Part shown: positions 26,654 to 35,890 of the stretch, one piece after another
Numbering within the stretch: position 1 is the stretch's first letter
How the letters are laid out: each line of letters opens with the position of its first letter
Origin: Qipengyuania xiapuensis
GTDB taxonomy: Bacteria > Pseudomonadota > Alphaproteobacteria > Sphingomonadales > Sphingomonadaceae
Direction: 5' to 3'
NCBI RefSeq assembly: GCF_019711395.1
Contig: NZ_JAIGNL010000001.1
Coordinates: 930,001-994,000 of the forward strand
DNA length: 64,000 nt
Program-made: the position numbers and the translations under genes
Notes under the pieces: generated by a model
The model's database searches: none
Seen by the model: the letters and a program-made list of their open reading frames with translations, nothing else
Told to the model about the DNA's origin: nothing

Positions 26654-27544
26654 TCAGGGGGAGGTCACCGTCTTTGGCTGACCATCGGGCAGCGGGATGT
26701 ACTCCTCGCTGTCGCCGGGGACCTTGGGAAAGCGCCCCTTGGCCCAGTCTTCCTTGGCCTGGTTGATACGTTCGCGGCGCGAGCTGACGAAGTTCCACCA
26801 CGCATGGCGAGGCGTCTGGAAAGCCTCGCCGCCGAGCAGCATCACCCGCGCGCCGGTCTTGCTTTCCAGCGTCATGTCTCGGCCCGGCTGGAGGATGGCC
26901 AGTTCGTAGGGCTTGAGCGGATGACCATCGATCATCGCCTCGCCGCCAACCAGCATGACCGCACGCTCGTCGGCCTCCTCCTCGATGGGGATGGCACCGC
27001 CTGCGCCCAGAACGATCTCGGCATAGATGGTTTCGGCATAGGTCGTGGTGGGCGCGCGTTCGCCCCACAGTTCGCCCATGATCACGATGGCCTTTGCGCG
27101 GCCGTCCTCGACCACGGGAAGGTCGCTGACTGCTTCGAATGCCGGGTCGATCTCTTCTTTGCCATCGGGCAGGGCGAGCCATGTCTGCATGCCGTAGAGC
27201 TTCGGACCAGCCTTGCGCTCCGCTGCGGGCGAGCGCTCGGAATGCACGATGCCCTTGCCTGCGGTCATCAGGTTCACCTGTCCGGGCCGGATTGTCGAGA
27301 AGCTGCCGAGGCTGTCGCGGTGGTCGATCGCGCCTTCGAAAAGCCATGTGACCGTGGCGAGATTGATGTGCGGATGCGGGCGCACATCCATGCCGCTGAA
27401 GAGGTCGAGCTGCGCCGGGCCGAACTGGTCGACGAAGATGAAGGGGCCGACCATGGTGCGCTTCTTCGACGGCAGCACCCTTCTGACCTCGAACTGTCCG
27501 AGATCATGCGTCGTCGGCGTCAGCGTGAGGTCGATCTGGCTCAT
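26654..27544 (-). CDS. pirin family protein (bicupin)
   Basis: 296-aa bicupin. The metal-binding cupin motif R-P-H-P-H-I-N-L-A-T-V lies near residues 56-66, with a second His in G-I-V-H-S-E-R near 100 and a downstream Glu, as in pirins. The start at 27544 (M-S-Q-I-D-L-T) is the family N-terminus; upstream in-frame codons are within the bolA gap. Some pirins have quercetinase activity, others act as redox-sensing co-regulators; neither can be chosen here. It follows bolA by 13 bp. Confidence 0.92.
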   Translation of the reverse strand: MSQIDLTLTPTTHDLGQFEVRRVLPSKKRTMVGPFIFVDQFGPAQLDLFSGMDVRPHPHINLATVTWLFEGAIDHRDSLGSFSTIRPGQVNLMTAGKGIVHSERSPAAERKAGPKLYGMQTWLALPDGKEEIDPAFEAVSDLPVVEDGRAKAIVIMGELWGERAPTTTYAETIYAEIVLGAGGAIPIEEEADERAVMLVGGEAMIDGHPLKPYELAILQPGRDMTLESKTGARVMLLGGEAFQTPRHAWWNFVSSRRERINQAKEDWAKGRFPKVPGDSEEYIPLPDGQPKTVTSP

Positions 27545-27557
27545 GGAATGCCCCTGT

Positions 27558-27830
27558 TCAACTGGTTGGCGCGGAAGCCTGGATGGCGAGGGCGTGGACG
27601 CGCTCGCCCGGAATGTCACCCAGCGCCTTGTTGACCATGCGCTGGCGGTCGAGCCTGCTCTTGTCGGCGAAGGCCGGGGCTTCGATCACGACGGTGAAAT
27701 GCGATTCCCCGCTACCGTCGTCGCCCGAATGGCCTGCGTGCTTGGCGCTGTCGTTGATGACTTCGAGCCGCGTCGGTGCAAAAGCCGCGGTCAGAAGGCG
27801 TTCCATCTCTTGCTGGACCGGTCCTGACAT
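27558..27830 (-). CDS. BolA family protein
   Basis: 90-aa BolA/IbaG-type protein, normally a partner of monothiol glutaredoxins in Fe-S cluster handling. The class pattern is V-I-N-D-S-A-K-H-A-G-H at about 25-35, then S-H-F-T-V-V-I near 43-49 and the R-Q-R-M-V-N-K-A-L helix. ATG 27830 gives the canonical length. It is divergent from the J-domain gene (59 bp), a pairing found in other alphaproteobacteria next to cobS. Confidence 0.92.
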   Translation of the reverse strand: MSGPVQQEMERLLTAAFAPTRLEVINDSAKHAGHSGDDGSGESHFTVVIEAPAFADKSRLDRQRMVNKALGDIPGERVHALAIQASAPTS

Positions 27831-27889
27831 ACGCTCGAATCTCCCTTCGCCTCTTTCCATACAGGGTTTCGCACCCCATCCTAGAACGA

Positions 27890-28480
27890 ATGCGCCAGTC
27901 AAAGTTTCACGGCAGATACGAAGATACCGGTCGACTCTGCGACCACCCGTCCTGCCAGGAGCCGGGAGAGTTCCGCGCGCCCGGAAGCGGGCACCGTTTC
28001 GACGGGCCGGGCGAATGGCGCTGGATGTGCCTTGAGCACGTGCGCGAGTTCAACGCCGGCTACGACTGGTTCGAGGGAATGAGCGCGGAGGAAATCCTCG
28101 ATGCACAAGGCCCGGCGAGCGGCTGGCGCACCGAGAGCCCGAGCTTCCGGCCCACTGCGGGCGTCGACGGAATGCCGCGCTGGTCGGACTATGACGATCC
28201 GCTCGATGCGATCTCGGCGCGGGCGGCGGGCATCAAGAGCCGCGCCCAGCGCGAGGCCGAAATGGCGATGGACGGCCGCTACAGCCGCGAAGAGGCCGAG
28301 GCTCTCGAGGTCATGGGGCTGGGCAGCGACACCGATCGCCGCCGATTGAGGCGCCGCTATTCGGAGCTCGTCCGGCGCTACCACCCGGATCGCAACGGCG
28401 GCGACCGGCAGTACGAGACGCGCCTCAACAAGGTCGTCGAGGCCTACAACACGCTGCGTCAGTGCAGGGCGATCGCCTAG
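27890..28480 (+). CDS. J-domain protein with N-terminal Cys-rich motif
   Basis: 196-aa cochaperone-like protein. The C-terminal 65 or so residues form a J domain with the diagnostic H-P-D tripeptide in Y-H-P-D-R-N-G-G near residues 164-171, so it should stimulate an Hsp70. The N-terminal part holds L-C-D-H-P-S-C (C19, C24) and M-C-L-E-H-V, possibly a zinc site. ATG 27890 is preferred to the longer frame, which would overlap the bolA promoter. Confidence 0.88.
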   Translation: MRQSKFHGRYEDTGRLCDHPSCQEPGEFRAPGSGHRFDGPGEWRWMCLEHVREFNAGYDWFEGMSAEEILDAQGPASGWRTESPSFRPTAGVDGMPRWSDYDDPLDAISARAAGIKSRAQREAEMAMDGRYSREEAEALEVMGLGSDTDRRRLRRRYSELVRRYHPDRNGGDRQYETRLNKVVEAYNTLRQCRAIA

Positions 28481-28959
28481 CCCGCGATAGCCTGCTCGAT
28501 CGCCGCGTGGTCGATCTTCACCATCTGCTGCATCGCGCCGAAGACCCGGCCTTTGACTTCGGGATCCTCGTGGCCGAGCCCCTCCATCAGCACACGCGGG
28601 ACAACCTGCCAGCGGATGCCGAAACGGTCCGTGAGCCAGCTGCACGCCATCGGCGAACCTGTTTCGCCTAGCAGCGCGTCCCAGTAGCGATCGGTCTCTT
28701 CCTGCGTCTCTGTGAAGACCTGCAAGGAGATGGCGTTGGTGAAGGTGTCGTCAGTGTTTCCGTTCATCGCCATGGCGGGCATGCCGAGCAGGGTCATGTC
28801 GAGCGTCAGCACATCGCCAGCCTTGCCGCCCGGCCAGTCGGTCGGAGAGCGGTTCACCGCGTGGATTTCGCTGTCGGGGAAGAGGTCGCAATAAAAGCGC
28901 GCGGCTTCCTCGGCGCCGTTCTCGAACCAGAGGCAAAGCGCCAGCTTGTCGTCAGCCAT
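28477..28959 (-). CDS. VOC (PhnB/glyoxalase-like) family protein
   Basis: 160-aa vicinal-oxygen-chelate fold protein of the PhnB type, often labelled 3-demethylubiquinone methyltransferase-like. Family opening L-W-F-E-N-G-A-E-E-A-A-R-F-Y near residues 9-22, and a C-terminal W-x-V-V-P-R-V-L-M-E-G-L segment. The metal site is not obvious, so enzymatic activity is unsure. Its start overlaps the GST stop by 8 nt; its end overlaps the J-domain gene by 4 bp. Confidence 0.85.
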   Translation of the reverse strand: MADDKLALCLWFENGAEEAARFYCDLFPDSEIHAVNRSPTDWPGGKAGDVLTLDMTLLGMPAMAMNGNTDDTFTNAISLQVFTETQEETDRYWDALLGETGSPMACSWLTDRFGIRWQVVPRVLMEGLGHEDPEVKGRVFGAMQQMVKIDHAAIEQAIAG

Positions 28960-29587
28960 CCTTCTGTCCTTCCGCGATCAGCTGCATGTCGATGGCCTTC
29001 GCTTCCTTGTACGCAGGCCGGTCGCGAAAACGCGCGGCGTAATCCTCGAAGACGGCGCGTTTCGGGATCGATCCGAACTGAAGTCCCCAGTCGACCTGGC
29101 TGCCGACATAGACATCGGCCATGGTGAAGCGGTCACCGCAGACGAAGTCGCGGTCGGCAAGCAGCATGTCGAACGTGTCCATCGCCCGCTCGTAGCTGCC
29201 GAAACCGAGCATGCCCTGCTTCTGCGGATCGTCGACGCCCCAGCCCATGCTGCGCGCGACCACGGCCTGCTCGACAGGTCCGGCAGCAAAGAAGAGGCGG
29301 CGGAAGTAGGCGGCTTTCTCGTGCGCCTCGGGCAGTAGGCCAGCGTCGGGATGCATCTCTGCGAGGTAGTGGCAGATCGCCGCGGCCTCGGTCACGACAT
29401 GAACGTGGTCGCCATGGTGATGGACCAGCGTGGGCACCTTGCCGAGTGGGTTTGCCTTCAGGAAAGCCTCGGACTTCGCCGCCCATTCGACCAGTTCGGT
29501 ATCGTAGTCTGCCCCCACCTCGTGCAGCGCCCAGCGCGCGATCTGGCCGCGGCTCATCGGATTGGTGAAGAAGGTGTACTCGGCCAT
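28952..29587 (-). CDS. glutathione S-transferase family protein
   Basis: 211-aa cytosolic GST: a thioredoxin-like N-terminal domain with N-P-L-G-K-V-P-T-L (about 46-54) and E-A-A-A-I-C-H-Y-L (about 66-74) for the glutathione gamma-glutamyl part, then an all-helical C-terminal domain with F-T-M-A-D-V-Y near 153-159. ATG 29587 overlaps the DUF1428 stop (TGATG). A detoxification or reductive role is likely; the substrate is unknown. Confidence 0.92.
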   Translation of the reverse strand: MAEYTFFTNPMSRGQIARWALHEVGADYDTELVEWAAKSEAFLKANPLGKVPTLVHHHGDHVHVVTEAAAICHYLAEMHPDAGLLPEAHEKAAYFRRLFFAAGPVEQAVVARSMGWGVDDPQKQGMLGFGSYERAMDTFDMLLADRDFVCGDRFTMADVYVGSQVDWGLQFGSIPKRAVFEDYAARFRDRPAYKEAKAIDMQLIAEGQKDG

Positions 29588-29946
29588 CAGTCCCTCCCGC
29601 TCGTGTAGAGGGGAGTGAAGCCGCCCCACATCATGCGCATGCCGTCGAACGGCATCTCGGTCATCTCCTCCATCCAGAAGGGATCGTTCTCCATCTTGGC
29701 ATGGGCAGCGTCGGCGGTTTCCTTGTCGGGCCAGATCATCCAGCTGAAGACGATCTTCTCGCCCGGCTCCGCCTTGGTCGCCATGCGGAAATCGGTGACC
29801 TTGCCGTCAGTGATATCCTCTTCCCAGGCCTCGACGATTTCCGTCACGCCGTATTCGCGGAACTTCGCGCCGGCCTTTTCCGCCGTCGCGCGATAGGCTT
29901 CCTTGTTGCCTTCGGGGACCGCGATGAGAAATCCTTGAACATACAT
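29587..29946 (-). CDS. DUF1428 (YbaA-like) protein
   Basis: 119-aa small dimeric alpha/beta-barrel-like protein. It has the DUF1428 pattern: N-terminal M-Y-V-Q-G-F, G-V-T-E-I-V-E-A-W-E-E-D near 33-44, F-S-W-M-I-W-P-D-K near 67-75, and M-P-F-D-G-x-R-M-x-W-G-G-F near the end. Function unknown. First gene of the DUF1428-GST-VOC set. Confidence 0.9.
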   Translation of the reverse strand: MYVQGFLIAVPEGNKEAYRATAEKAGAKFREYGVTEIVEAWEEDITDGKVTDFRMATKAEPGEKIVFSWMIWPDKETADAAHAKMENDPFWMEEMTEMPFDGMRMMWGGFTPLYTSGRD

Positions 29947-29998
29947 GGCTGCTCTCCTCTCCACCGCGAGGCTAGCACCGATGCAAGTCCGTTGCGCG

Positions 29999-30844
29999 TC
30001 AATTCTGGCGGAAGGCCCAGCGAAGTGTTTTGCCCATGCCCCATGTCGCCGCGCGTGCGGGAATCGAGGCGAGGCCGGGTCGCTCGAGCCCGAGCATGGA
30101 GCGAGCGAAGGGCGGGAGCAGCGCCACCGCTTCTGCCCCGAGCATCGCCTGAAGGGCGGGAGGTGCGCCTTCCGGACGCTGGCTTAGGACGAGGTCAGCA
30201 ATCTCGCGCGCCTGCGGCGAGGTGGCGAGATCGCCGCGCAGCTCGCGGAATATGGCCTCGGCTTCGCGGCGGTCGGTGGGTACGGGATCGGCACCTAGCG
30301 CATTGGCGATGATCGCGAACTGGCGATAATATTCATCCTGCGCGCTGCCCGGCATGTCGGGGCGGACGTGACGCAGGTAGGCGGCAAGGAAGCTGGTCGC
30401 TTCGGCCACGTGGACCCAGGCGAGGGTGCGCGGATCGCTCGCGGAATAGGGCGATCCGTCGGGTAGCGTCCCGCCGACCGCCGCATGGATGCGGTTCACG
30501 CGCTCTATGGCCTTCATCGCGTCGTCGCGGTGGCCGAAAGTGGTCACTGCAATGAAGCGCGCAGTGCGCCTGAGCCTTCCGTGCATGTCGCTGCGAAAAT
30601 TCGAATGATCGAGCACGCCCTGGAGCGCATGCGGGTGCAGCATCTGGAGCAGCAGCCCGCGGATGCCGCCGACCATCATCGCCACGATATCGGCATGGAC
30701 CATGCGGATCGGCGTGTCCTTCTCGAACAGGGCCTCGTCCGAGACGGGGACCGGCTGCTCACCACCCTCGACATCGTTGAAGACGCCGCGAACCTTCTCG
30801 ACGAGCTTCAAGCGCAGGTATTCGCTGGGGGAGGGCGACGCCAT
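29999..30844 (-). CDS. DUF2236 (MpaB-like oxygenase) protein
   Basis: 281-aa protein of the MpaB/latex-clearing-protein family, heme-associated oxygenases. Typical stretches: L-L-L-Q-M-L-H-P-H-A-L-Q-G-V near 64-77, R-R-T-A-R-F near 91-96, and W-V-H-V-A-E-A near 142-148, in which the His residues are candidate heme ligands. No signal peptide. ATG 30844 is the best start; the open frame beyond it runs into the divergent cupin gene. The substrate is unknown. Confidence 0.82.
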   Translation of the reverse strand: MASPSPSEYLRLKLVEKVRGVFNDVEGGEQPVPVSDEALFEKDTPIRMVHADIVAMMVGGIRGLLLQMLHPHALQGVLDHSNFRSDMHGRLRRTARFIAVTTFGHRDDAMKAIERVNRIHAAVGGTLPDGSPYSASDPRTLAWVHVAEATSFLAAYLRHVRPDMPGSAQDEYYRQFAIIANALGADPVPTDRREAEAIFRELRGDLATSPQAREIADLVLSQRPEGAPPALQAMLGAEAVALLPPFARSMLGLERPGLASIPARAATWGMGKTLRWAFRQN

Positions 30845-30932
30845 GGCGCCAATGTAGGAGGCGATCGTGCCCTTGGCGAGGGGCCACATCATCCCCATCT
30901 CCGCCGCACGACCAGCAGGAGCGGAGTTGCCG

Positions 30933-31607
30933 ATGCGCGTGAATGCCGATTTTTCCGAGCGGGTGCTCGTCCACACCAGCGAGCTGGAGTGGCAGGCTTC
31001 GCCTATGAAAGGGGTCGAGCGGCGGATGCTCGACAGGATCGGCGGCGAAGTCGCCCGCGCTACCTCCATCGTTCGCTATGCCCCCGGCAGCGCTTTCTCC
31101 GAGCACACGCATCACGGCGGCGAGGAATTCATTGTTCTGGAGGGCACCTTCCAGGACGAGCATGGCGACTATCCGGCAGGCACCTATGTCCGCAATCCGC
31201 CGACCACACATCACATCCCTCGCTCGGACGACGGCTGCACGATCTTCGTGAAGCTTTGGCAATTCGACCCCGGGGATCGCGACCAGTTCGATCTCGACCT
31301 TTCCGCGCTCGACCTTGAAAAGGCGGGCGACGGCCTGTCGGCCTCGCTCCTGCATGACGACGAGCGAGAAACGGTAGCCTTCGAGAAGCTGGAGCCCGGA
31401 GCAAGCCGCTCTTTGGGCGATGCCGGTGGTGCCGAAGTGCTCCTGCTGGACGGCGCGCTTTCAGGCGAGGGGATCGAGATGACAAAGCACGACTGGCTGC
31501 GTCTTCCCAAGGGTGATCGCATCGACCTCGTTGCCGGACCCGAAGGCGCCTCGCTGTGGATCAAGACCGGTCATCTCGACCATGTCCGGGAACCAGAGCC
31601 CGCCTGA
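30933..31607 (+). CDS. ChrR-type double cupin protein
   Basis: 224-aa cupin protein resembling the C-terminal cupin of anti-sigma factor ChrR but without ChrR's N-terminal zinc anti-sigma domain. The first cupin carries the metal pattern H-T-H-H-G-G-E-E near residues 49-56, then H-H-I-P near 83-86. The second half (about 120-224) is another barrel without clear ligands. ATG 30933 follows CAGGAGCGGAG. It is divergent from DUF2236 (88 bp between). Likely a metalloenzyme or sensor; function not determined. Confidence 0.85.
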   Translation: MRVNADFSERVLVHTSELEWQASPMKGVERRMLDRIGGEVARATSIVRYAPGSAFSEHTHHGGEEFIVLEGTFQDEHGDYPAGTYVRNPPTTHHIPRSDDGCTIFVKLWQFDPGDRDQFDLDLSALDLEKAGDGLSASLLHDDERETVAFEKLEPGASRSLGDAGGAEVLLLDGALSGEGIEMTKHDWLRLPKGDRIDLVAGPEGASLWIKTGHLDHVREPEPA

Positions 31608-31622
31608 AATCGGTTTTCCTTT

Positions 31623-31637
31623 GCAATGGGGCATTGC
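31623..31637. repeat. short palindrome before cobS
   Basis: GCAATG-GGG-CATTGC, perfect 6-bp arms, about 36 bp before the cobS ATG. It could be an operator or a weak hairpin; nothing else supports either reading. Confidence 0.3.
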
Positions 31638-31672
31638 GAGCAGCGCGCGCCTCATCTAACCCGCCTCACGAT

Positions 31673-32665
31673 ATGAACGAGATGACCGACAAGACCTTCG
31701 AGCCTTCCGCCAAGACCGTGCTTCCCGCGCCCGACACCGAAGTCGATGTGCGCGAGACATTCGGGATCGACATCGACTGGAAGGTTCCGGCCTTCTCCAA
31801 GCCGGATTCGCGCACGCCCGATCTCGACGAAGCCTATGTCTTCGATCCGGATACCACGCTCGCTATCCTTGCAGGCTTTGCCCACGACCGCCGCGTGATG
31901 GTGCAGGGCTATCACGGCACGGGTAAGTCGACCCACATCGAACAGGTCGCAGCGCGCCTCAACTGGCCGTGCATCCGCATCAACCTCGATGCGCATATCA
32001 GCCGTATCGACCTTGTCGGCCGCGATGCCATCGTGCTGCGTGACGGCCTGCAGGTCACCGAGTTCCGCGAAGGCTTGCTGCCCTGGGCGCTCCAGCACCC
32101 GGTCGCTCTCGTGTTCGACGAATATGATGCCGGACGTCCGGACGTGATGTTCGTGATCCAGCGCGTGCTCGAACAGCAGGGCAAGCTTACGCTGCTCGAC
32201 CAGAACCGTGTGATCCGTCCCGATCCGAACTTCCGCCTGTTCGCGACCGCCAACACGGTCGGCCTCGGCGACACGAGCGGGCTGTATCACGGCACGCAGG
32301 CGATCAACCAGGGCCAGATGGACCGCTGGAACATCGTCACGGCGCTCAATTACCTGCCGGCAGAAACCGAGCAGCAGATTGTCGAGGCGAAGAATCCGGA
32401 CATCGATCCCAAGATCCTCGCCGATATGATCAAGGTCGCCGACCTGTCGCGCCAAGGCTTCATCAATGGCGATATCTCGACCGTGATGAGCCCTCGTACG
32501 GTCATCACCTGGGCGCAGAACTACGCCATCTTCAAGGATGTCGGCTTCGCCTTCCGCCTCTCGTTCCTCAACAAGTGCGACGAGGAAGAACGCATGCTGG
32601 TGGCCGAATACTACCAGCGCGTTTTTGGTGAAGACCTTCCCGAGAGCGTCGTCGCCAAGGGTTAA
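31673..32665 (+). CDS. cobS: CobS-like AAA+ ATPase (cobaltochelatase subunit family)
   Basis: 330-aa MoxR/CobS-type AAA+ ATPase. Walker [10 protein letters not shown] at about 83-91, Walker B with L-V-F-D-E-Y-D near 144-150, sensor region F-A-T-A-N-T near 184-189. In the aerobic B12 pathway CobS with CobT powers CobN for cobalt insertion into hydrogenobyrinate diamide. Here no cobT, cobN or other cob gene is in the window; the next gene is a PBP. So a general remodelling role is possible and the cobalt-chelatase role is unproven. Confidence 0.9.
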   Translation: MNEMTDKTFEPSAKTVLPAPDTEVDVRETFGIDIDWKVPAFSKPDSRTPDLDEAYVFDPDTTLAILAGFAHDRRVMVQGYHGTGKSTHIEQVAARLNWPCIRINLDAHISRIDLVGRDAIVLRDGLQVTEFREGLLPWALQHPVALVFDEYDAGRPDVMFVIQRVLEQQGKLTLLDQNRVIRPDPNFRLFATANTVGLGDTSGLYHGTQAINQGQMDRWNIVTALNYLPAETEQQIVEAKNPDIDPKILADMIKVADLSRQGFINGDISTVMSPRTVITWAQNYAIFKDVGFAFRLSFLNKCDEEERMLVAEYYQRVFGEDLPESVVAKG

Positions 32666-32715
32666 GGTTGCGGGGCCTATGCATGGCTGTGTTATTCGTG
32701 TAGCACAGTAGGCGC

Positions 32716-34884
32716 ATGGGCGTGATCGACACCTTTTTCCGCAGGAAGCGGCCAGAACCCGAATTCCAGTCGCATCGCGGCTACTATGCCACGCACGATG
32801 CGCTGGACGATGACGCGTGGGATGCGCGGCTCGACGATCTCGACAATGCGCTGAGGTATGAAGAAAAGCGGCGGCAGCGGTTCTGGCAGCGCGACTACTG
32901 GCGCGGCCGGCGCAAGCGCTGGTGGTTCGTCCGCATAGTCGCCGGGCTCATCGGGATATTCTTCCTGCTGGTCGCCTGGCTCGCGGTCACCGCGCCGCTC
33001 GGTAAGTCGCTCGAACCGATTGCTCCCCCGCAGATTACGCTGCTTGCTGCCGACGGCACGCCGATCGCGCGCAATGGCGCGATTACCGACGAACCGGTCG
33101 ATGTCTCGAAGCTGCCGCCGCATGTCGTCGAAGCATTCCTCGCGATCGAGGACCGCCGCTTCTACAGCCACTGGGGCGTGGACCCGCGCGGCATTGCCCG
33201 TGCCGCCGTCACCGGGACGGGCGGGGGCAGCACGATCACGCAGCAGCTCGCCAAGTTCACCTTCCTCACGCCCGAACGCACGCTCACGCGAAAGGCGCGC
33301 GAGGCGCTGATCGCCTTCTGGCTCGAGGCGTGGCTGACCAAGGACGAGATCCTCGAGCGCTACCTCTCGAACGCCTATTTCGGCGACAATGTTTACGGCC
33401 TGCGCGCCGCCAGCCTGCACTACTTCTACCGCAAGCCGGAAAACCTCAGGCCTAACCAGGCTGCCATGTTGGCCGGCCTGTTGCAGGCGCCTTCACGTTA
33501 CGCGCCGACGCGGCACTACGATCGCGCGGCCAAGCGCATGGAACTGGTCGTGCAGTCGATGGTCGCCGCGGGTTACATCACCGAGGCCGAAGCTCGCGCG
33601 ATGCGTCCGCCCAAGCTCGATGTGCGCATGAAGAGTGATCTTCCTACCGGCACCTATTTCGCCGACTGGGCTCTACCCGAAGCGCGCGAGATGTCGGACA
33701 GCGGCTATTCGCGCCAGACGCTCACGACGACGCTCGATTCACGTCTGCAAAACATCGCGCGCCGCGTGACGAGCCGCGCCCCGCTCGGCAGCGCGCAGGT
33801 CGCGCTGGTCGCCATGCGCACAAATGGCGAAGTCGTCGCGATGATCGGGGGCAAGGATTACGAGAAGTCGCCTTTCAACCGGGCCACGCAGGCCAAACGC
33901 CAGCCGGGATCGACCTTCAAGCTGTTCGTCTATCTTGCCGCGCTCGAGGACGGGTGGGAGATCGACGACCGCATCGACAACACCGAGATTACAGAAGGGG
34001 CCTACCGTCCCGGAAATTACGGCGGACGCTATTCCGACAGCCTGACGCTGGAAGAGGCCTTCGCACAGTCGAGCAATGTCGCCGCTGTGCGCCTGTTCGG
34101 CGAGGTCGGCAGCGAGAAGGTGATCGATACCGCGCGCGACCTTGGCATCACCGCAGACCTGACCCGCGGCGACCCGAGCATGGCGCTCGGCACGTCGACC
34201 ATGAGCCTGCTCGAACTGACATCCGCCTATGCCGCGATCGCGGGCAATGCCTATCCGGTCGAGCCGCACGCATTCGCGCGCCCCGAACGCGGCTGGTTCG
34301 AGAATCTCGTCGACGGTCCTTCGAGCTTCTCGGGCAATACACACCGCCAGATGGAGGCGCTGCTGCGCTCGGCGATCAACAAGGGGACCGGCCGCGCTGC
34401 AACGCTGAGCGGACCCAATTTCGGCAAGACCGGCACCACGCAGGACAATCGCGATGCGCTCTTCGTCGGCTATGCCGGTGACCTGGTTGTCGGCGTCTGG
34501 ATCGGCAATGACGACAACTCACCGCTCGACGGTGTGACCGGTGGCGGCCTGCCCGCGCGCATCTGGCGCGACTTCATGACGCAGGCGCTCGGCGTTTCCG
34601 CAGCACCCTCGCAGCCCGGCCCGCGCGAGAACGCCGACCCCGGCGGACCGATCGAGCCGCTCGACGTGCCAAACCTCGAGGATATCCCGCTGGGCGACGG
34701 CAACAGCCGCTTGCGTATCGGGGAAGGCGAAGCCGTGTTCTCGACCGAGGTCGACGGCATTCCGATCGACATCACGATCAGCGACGGCAATCTCTCGATC
34801 GATGCGGAGACTATCGAGGCGGCAAGGCGCAGGGCCGAACAGGCGCGCGACGAGGCGATCCGGCGGGAGCAGGAATCGAACTAG
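32716..34884 (+). CDS. class A penicillin-binding protein (PBP1A/1B-type)
   Basis: 722-aa bifunctional peptidoglycan synthase. Cytoplasmic N-terminus (1-70), one TM (about 71-93), glycosyltransferase-51 domain with E-D-R-R-F-Y-S-H-W-G near 144-153 and G-G-S-T-I-T-Q-Q-L-A-K near 172-182. The transpeptidase domain has S-T-F-K (nucleophile Ser), S-S-N and K-T-G-T-T motifs. The C-terminal 110 residues are acidic/Gln-rich and end in a charged helix. It stands alone 50 bp after cobS. Confidence 0.94.
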   Translation: MGVIDTFFRRKRPEPEFQSHRGYYATHDALDDDAWDARLDDLDNALRYEEKRRQRFWQRDYWRGRRKRWWFVRIVAGLIGIFFLLVAWLAVTAPLGKSLEPIAPPQITLLAADGTPIARNGAITDEPVDVSKLPPHVVEAFLAIEDRRFYSHWGVDPRGIARAAVTGTGGGSTITQQLAKFTFLTPERTLTRKAREALIAFWLEAWLTKDEILERYLSNAYFGDNVYGLRAASLHYFYRKPENLRPNQAAMLAGLLQAPSRYAPTRHYDRAAKRMELVVQSMVAAGYITEAEARAMRPPKLDVRMKSDLPTGTYFADWALPEAREMSDSGYSRQTLTTTLDSRLQNIARRVTSRAPLGSAQVALVAMRTNGEVVAMIGGKDYEKSPFNRATQAKRQPGSTFKLFVYLAALEDGWEIDDRIDNTEITEGAYRPGNYGGRYSDSLTLEEAFAQSSNVAAVRLFGEVGSEKVIDTARDLGITADLTRGDPSMALGTSTMSLLELTSAYAAIAGNAYPVEPHAFARPERGWFENLVDGPSSFSGNTHRQMEALLRSAINKGTGRAATLSGPNFGKTGTTQDNRDALFVGYAGDLVVGVWIGNDDNSPLDGVTGGGLPARIWRDFMTQALGVSAAPSQPGPRENADPGGPIEPLDVPNLEDIPLGDGNSRLRIGEGEAVFSTEVDGIPIDITISDGNLSIDAETIEAARRRAEQARDEAIRREQESN

Positions 34885-35298
34885 TCAGCCTTCGGGCTCT
34901 GCCATCAGCACGTTCATCACGGCCGTCGCGATCGGGCGCGAGCGGTCGTCCTGCCATGCCTCGACTGTCAGGTTCGCGCTGCGACGGCCAAGCTTGGTCA
35001 CGCGGCCCTTGGCGAAGCTGGTCCGGCTCTTGCCGGCCGAAAGATACTGCACGGTGATGTTGATCGGCTTGAGGATCGCCTCGCGCCCGCGCCGATCGAG
35101 TTCCGCCCTCAGCGCCGCATAGCCCGCGGTTTCGAGCAGGCCGCCCGTCGCGCCGCCGTGGTAGTGCTCCGGACGCCCCTCGACCGCCTCCTCGAAGGCG
35201 ACGCGCAGGACCGGTGTGTCGTCTTCCCACTCGGCCAGTTCGATGCCGAGCGAGCGGGCATAGGGCGTCAGCGCATCGAAGCCTTTCGCATCACTCAC
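34885..35298 (-). CDS. PaaI-type hotdog thioesterase
   Basis: 137-aa single-hotdog protein. H-Y-H-G-G-A-T-G-G-L-L-E-T-A-G-Y near residues 46-60 is the PaaI-type active-site stretch. GTG 35298 is preferred because GGGAGG lies just upstream and the start overlaps the stop of the upstream thioesterase by 8 nt; a longer frame to 35328 is less likely. Substrate acyl-CoA unknown. It forms a pair with the next gene. Confidence 0.85.
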   Translation of the reverse strand: MSDAKGFDALTPYARSLGIELAEWEDDTPVLRVAFEEAVEGRPEHYHGGATGGLLETAGYAALRAELDRRGREAILKPINITVQYLSAGKSRTSFAKGRVTKLGRRSANLTVEAWQDDRSRPIATAVMNVLMAEPEG

Positions 35299-35752
35299 CG
35301 GGCACCTCCCGCGTATCCTTGCTGGCACCGATTTTCATGAAGACCGCCTGGATATGCGCGACGGGGTCGCTGGCATCGCCGTCATGCGCCAGGCCGCGCA
35401 CGAAGGCTGCCGAGCGCGTGACACGGTAGCATTGCGAGCGGCCGAAAACGGGCGCTTTCTCGCGGGCAGGACGGACATAGTCGACCCGCAGGTCCAGCGT
35501 CGCGACCGGCTCGAAGCGGTCCATCGCTTTCCAGATCGCCAGCCCGCTCGCCATGTCCATCAGGCTGAGGATCGGGCCACTGGCCAGCACGCGCTGTCCC
35601 GCTTCGCCGAGCAGGTCCTCGCGCCAGGGCAACTCCAGTTCCACCCAGTCGTCGCCATGGTCCGAATAGCGCAGCCCCAGCCAGCCGGAATGGCCCCGGC
35701 TGGTCAGGAACGGTGTTGCCGTACGCGGGTCGAATTTCGGTTGGTCGCTCAT
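35291..35752 (-). CDS. PaaI-family hotdog thioesterase
   Basis: 153-aa hotdog protein. G-W-L-G-L-R-Y and the S-L-M-D-M-A-S-G-L-A-I-W helix (about 63-74) with the acidic residue match PaaI-type thioesterases, followed by T-L-D-L-R-V-D-Y near 86-93. The frame is open far upstream (to 37120) only because of base composition; ATG 35752 is the real start. The tandem arrangement suggests the two hotdog proteins may act together. Confidence 0.85.
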   Translation of the reverse strand: MSDQPKFDPRTATPFLTSRGHSGWLGLRYSDHGDDWVELELPWREDLLGEAGQRVLASGPILSLMDMASGLAIWKAMDRFEPVATLDLRVDYVRPAREKAPVFGRSQCYRVTRSAAFVRGLAHDGDASDPVAHIQAVFMKIGASKDTREVPGE

Positions 35753-35890
35753 GGTCTGTGCGAGGCCGATAGCCTTCGGTTCCTGCCCATTACAATGTTT
35801 TAATTCGATTGTGGGGGCGAGCGTCGCCAGCCTTGCAGGCAGGCGCGTGGCAAGGGGTCGCGTCGCCATCAACCCAGGGAGAACACCTAA

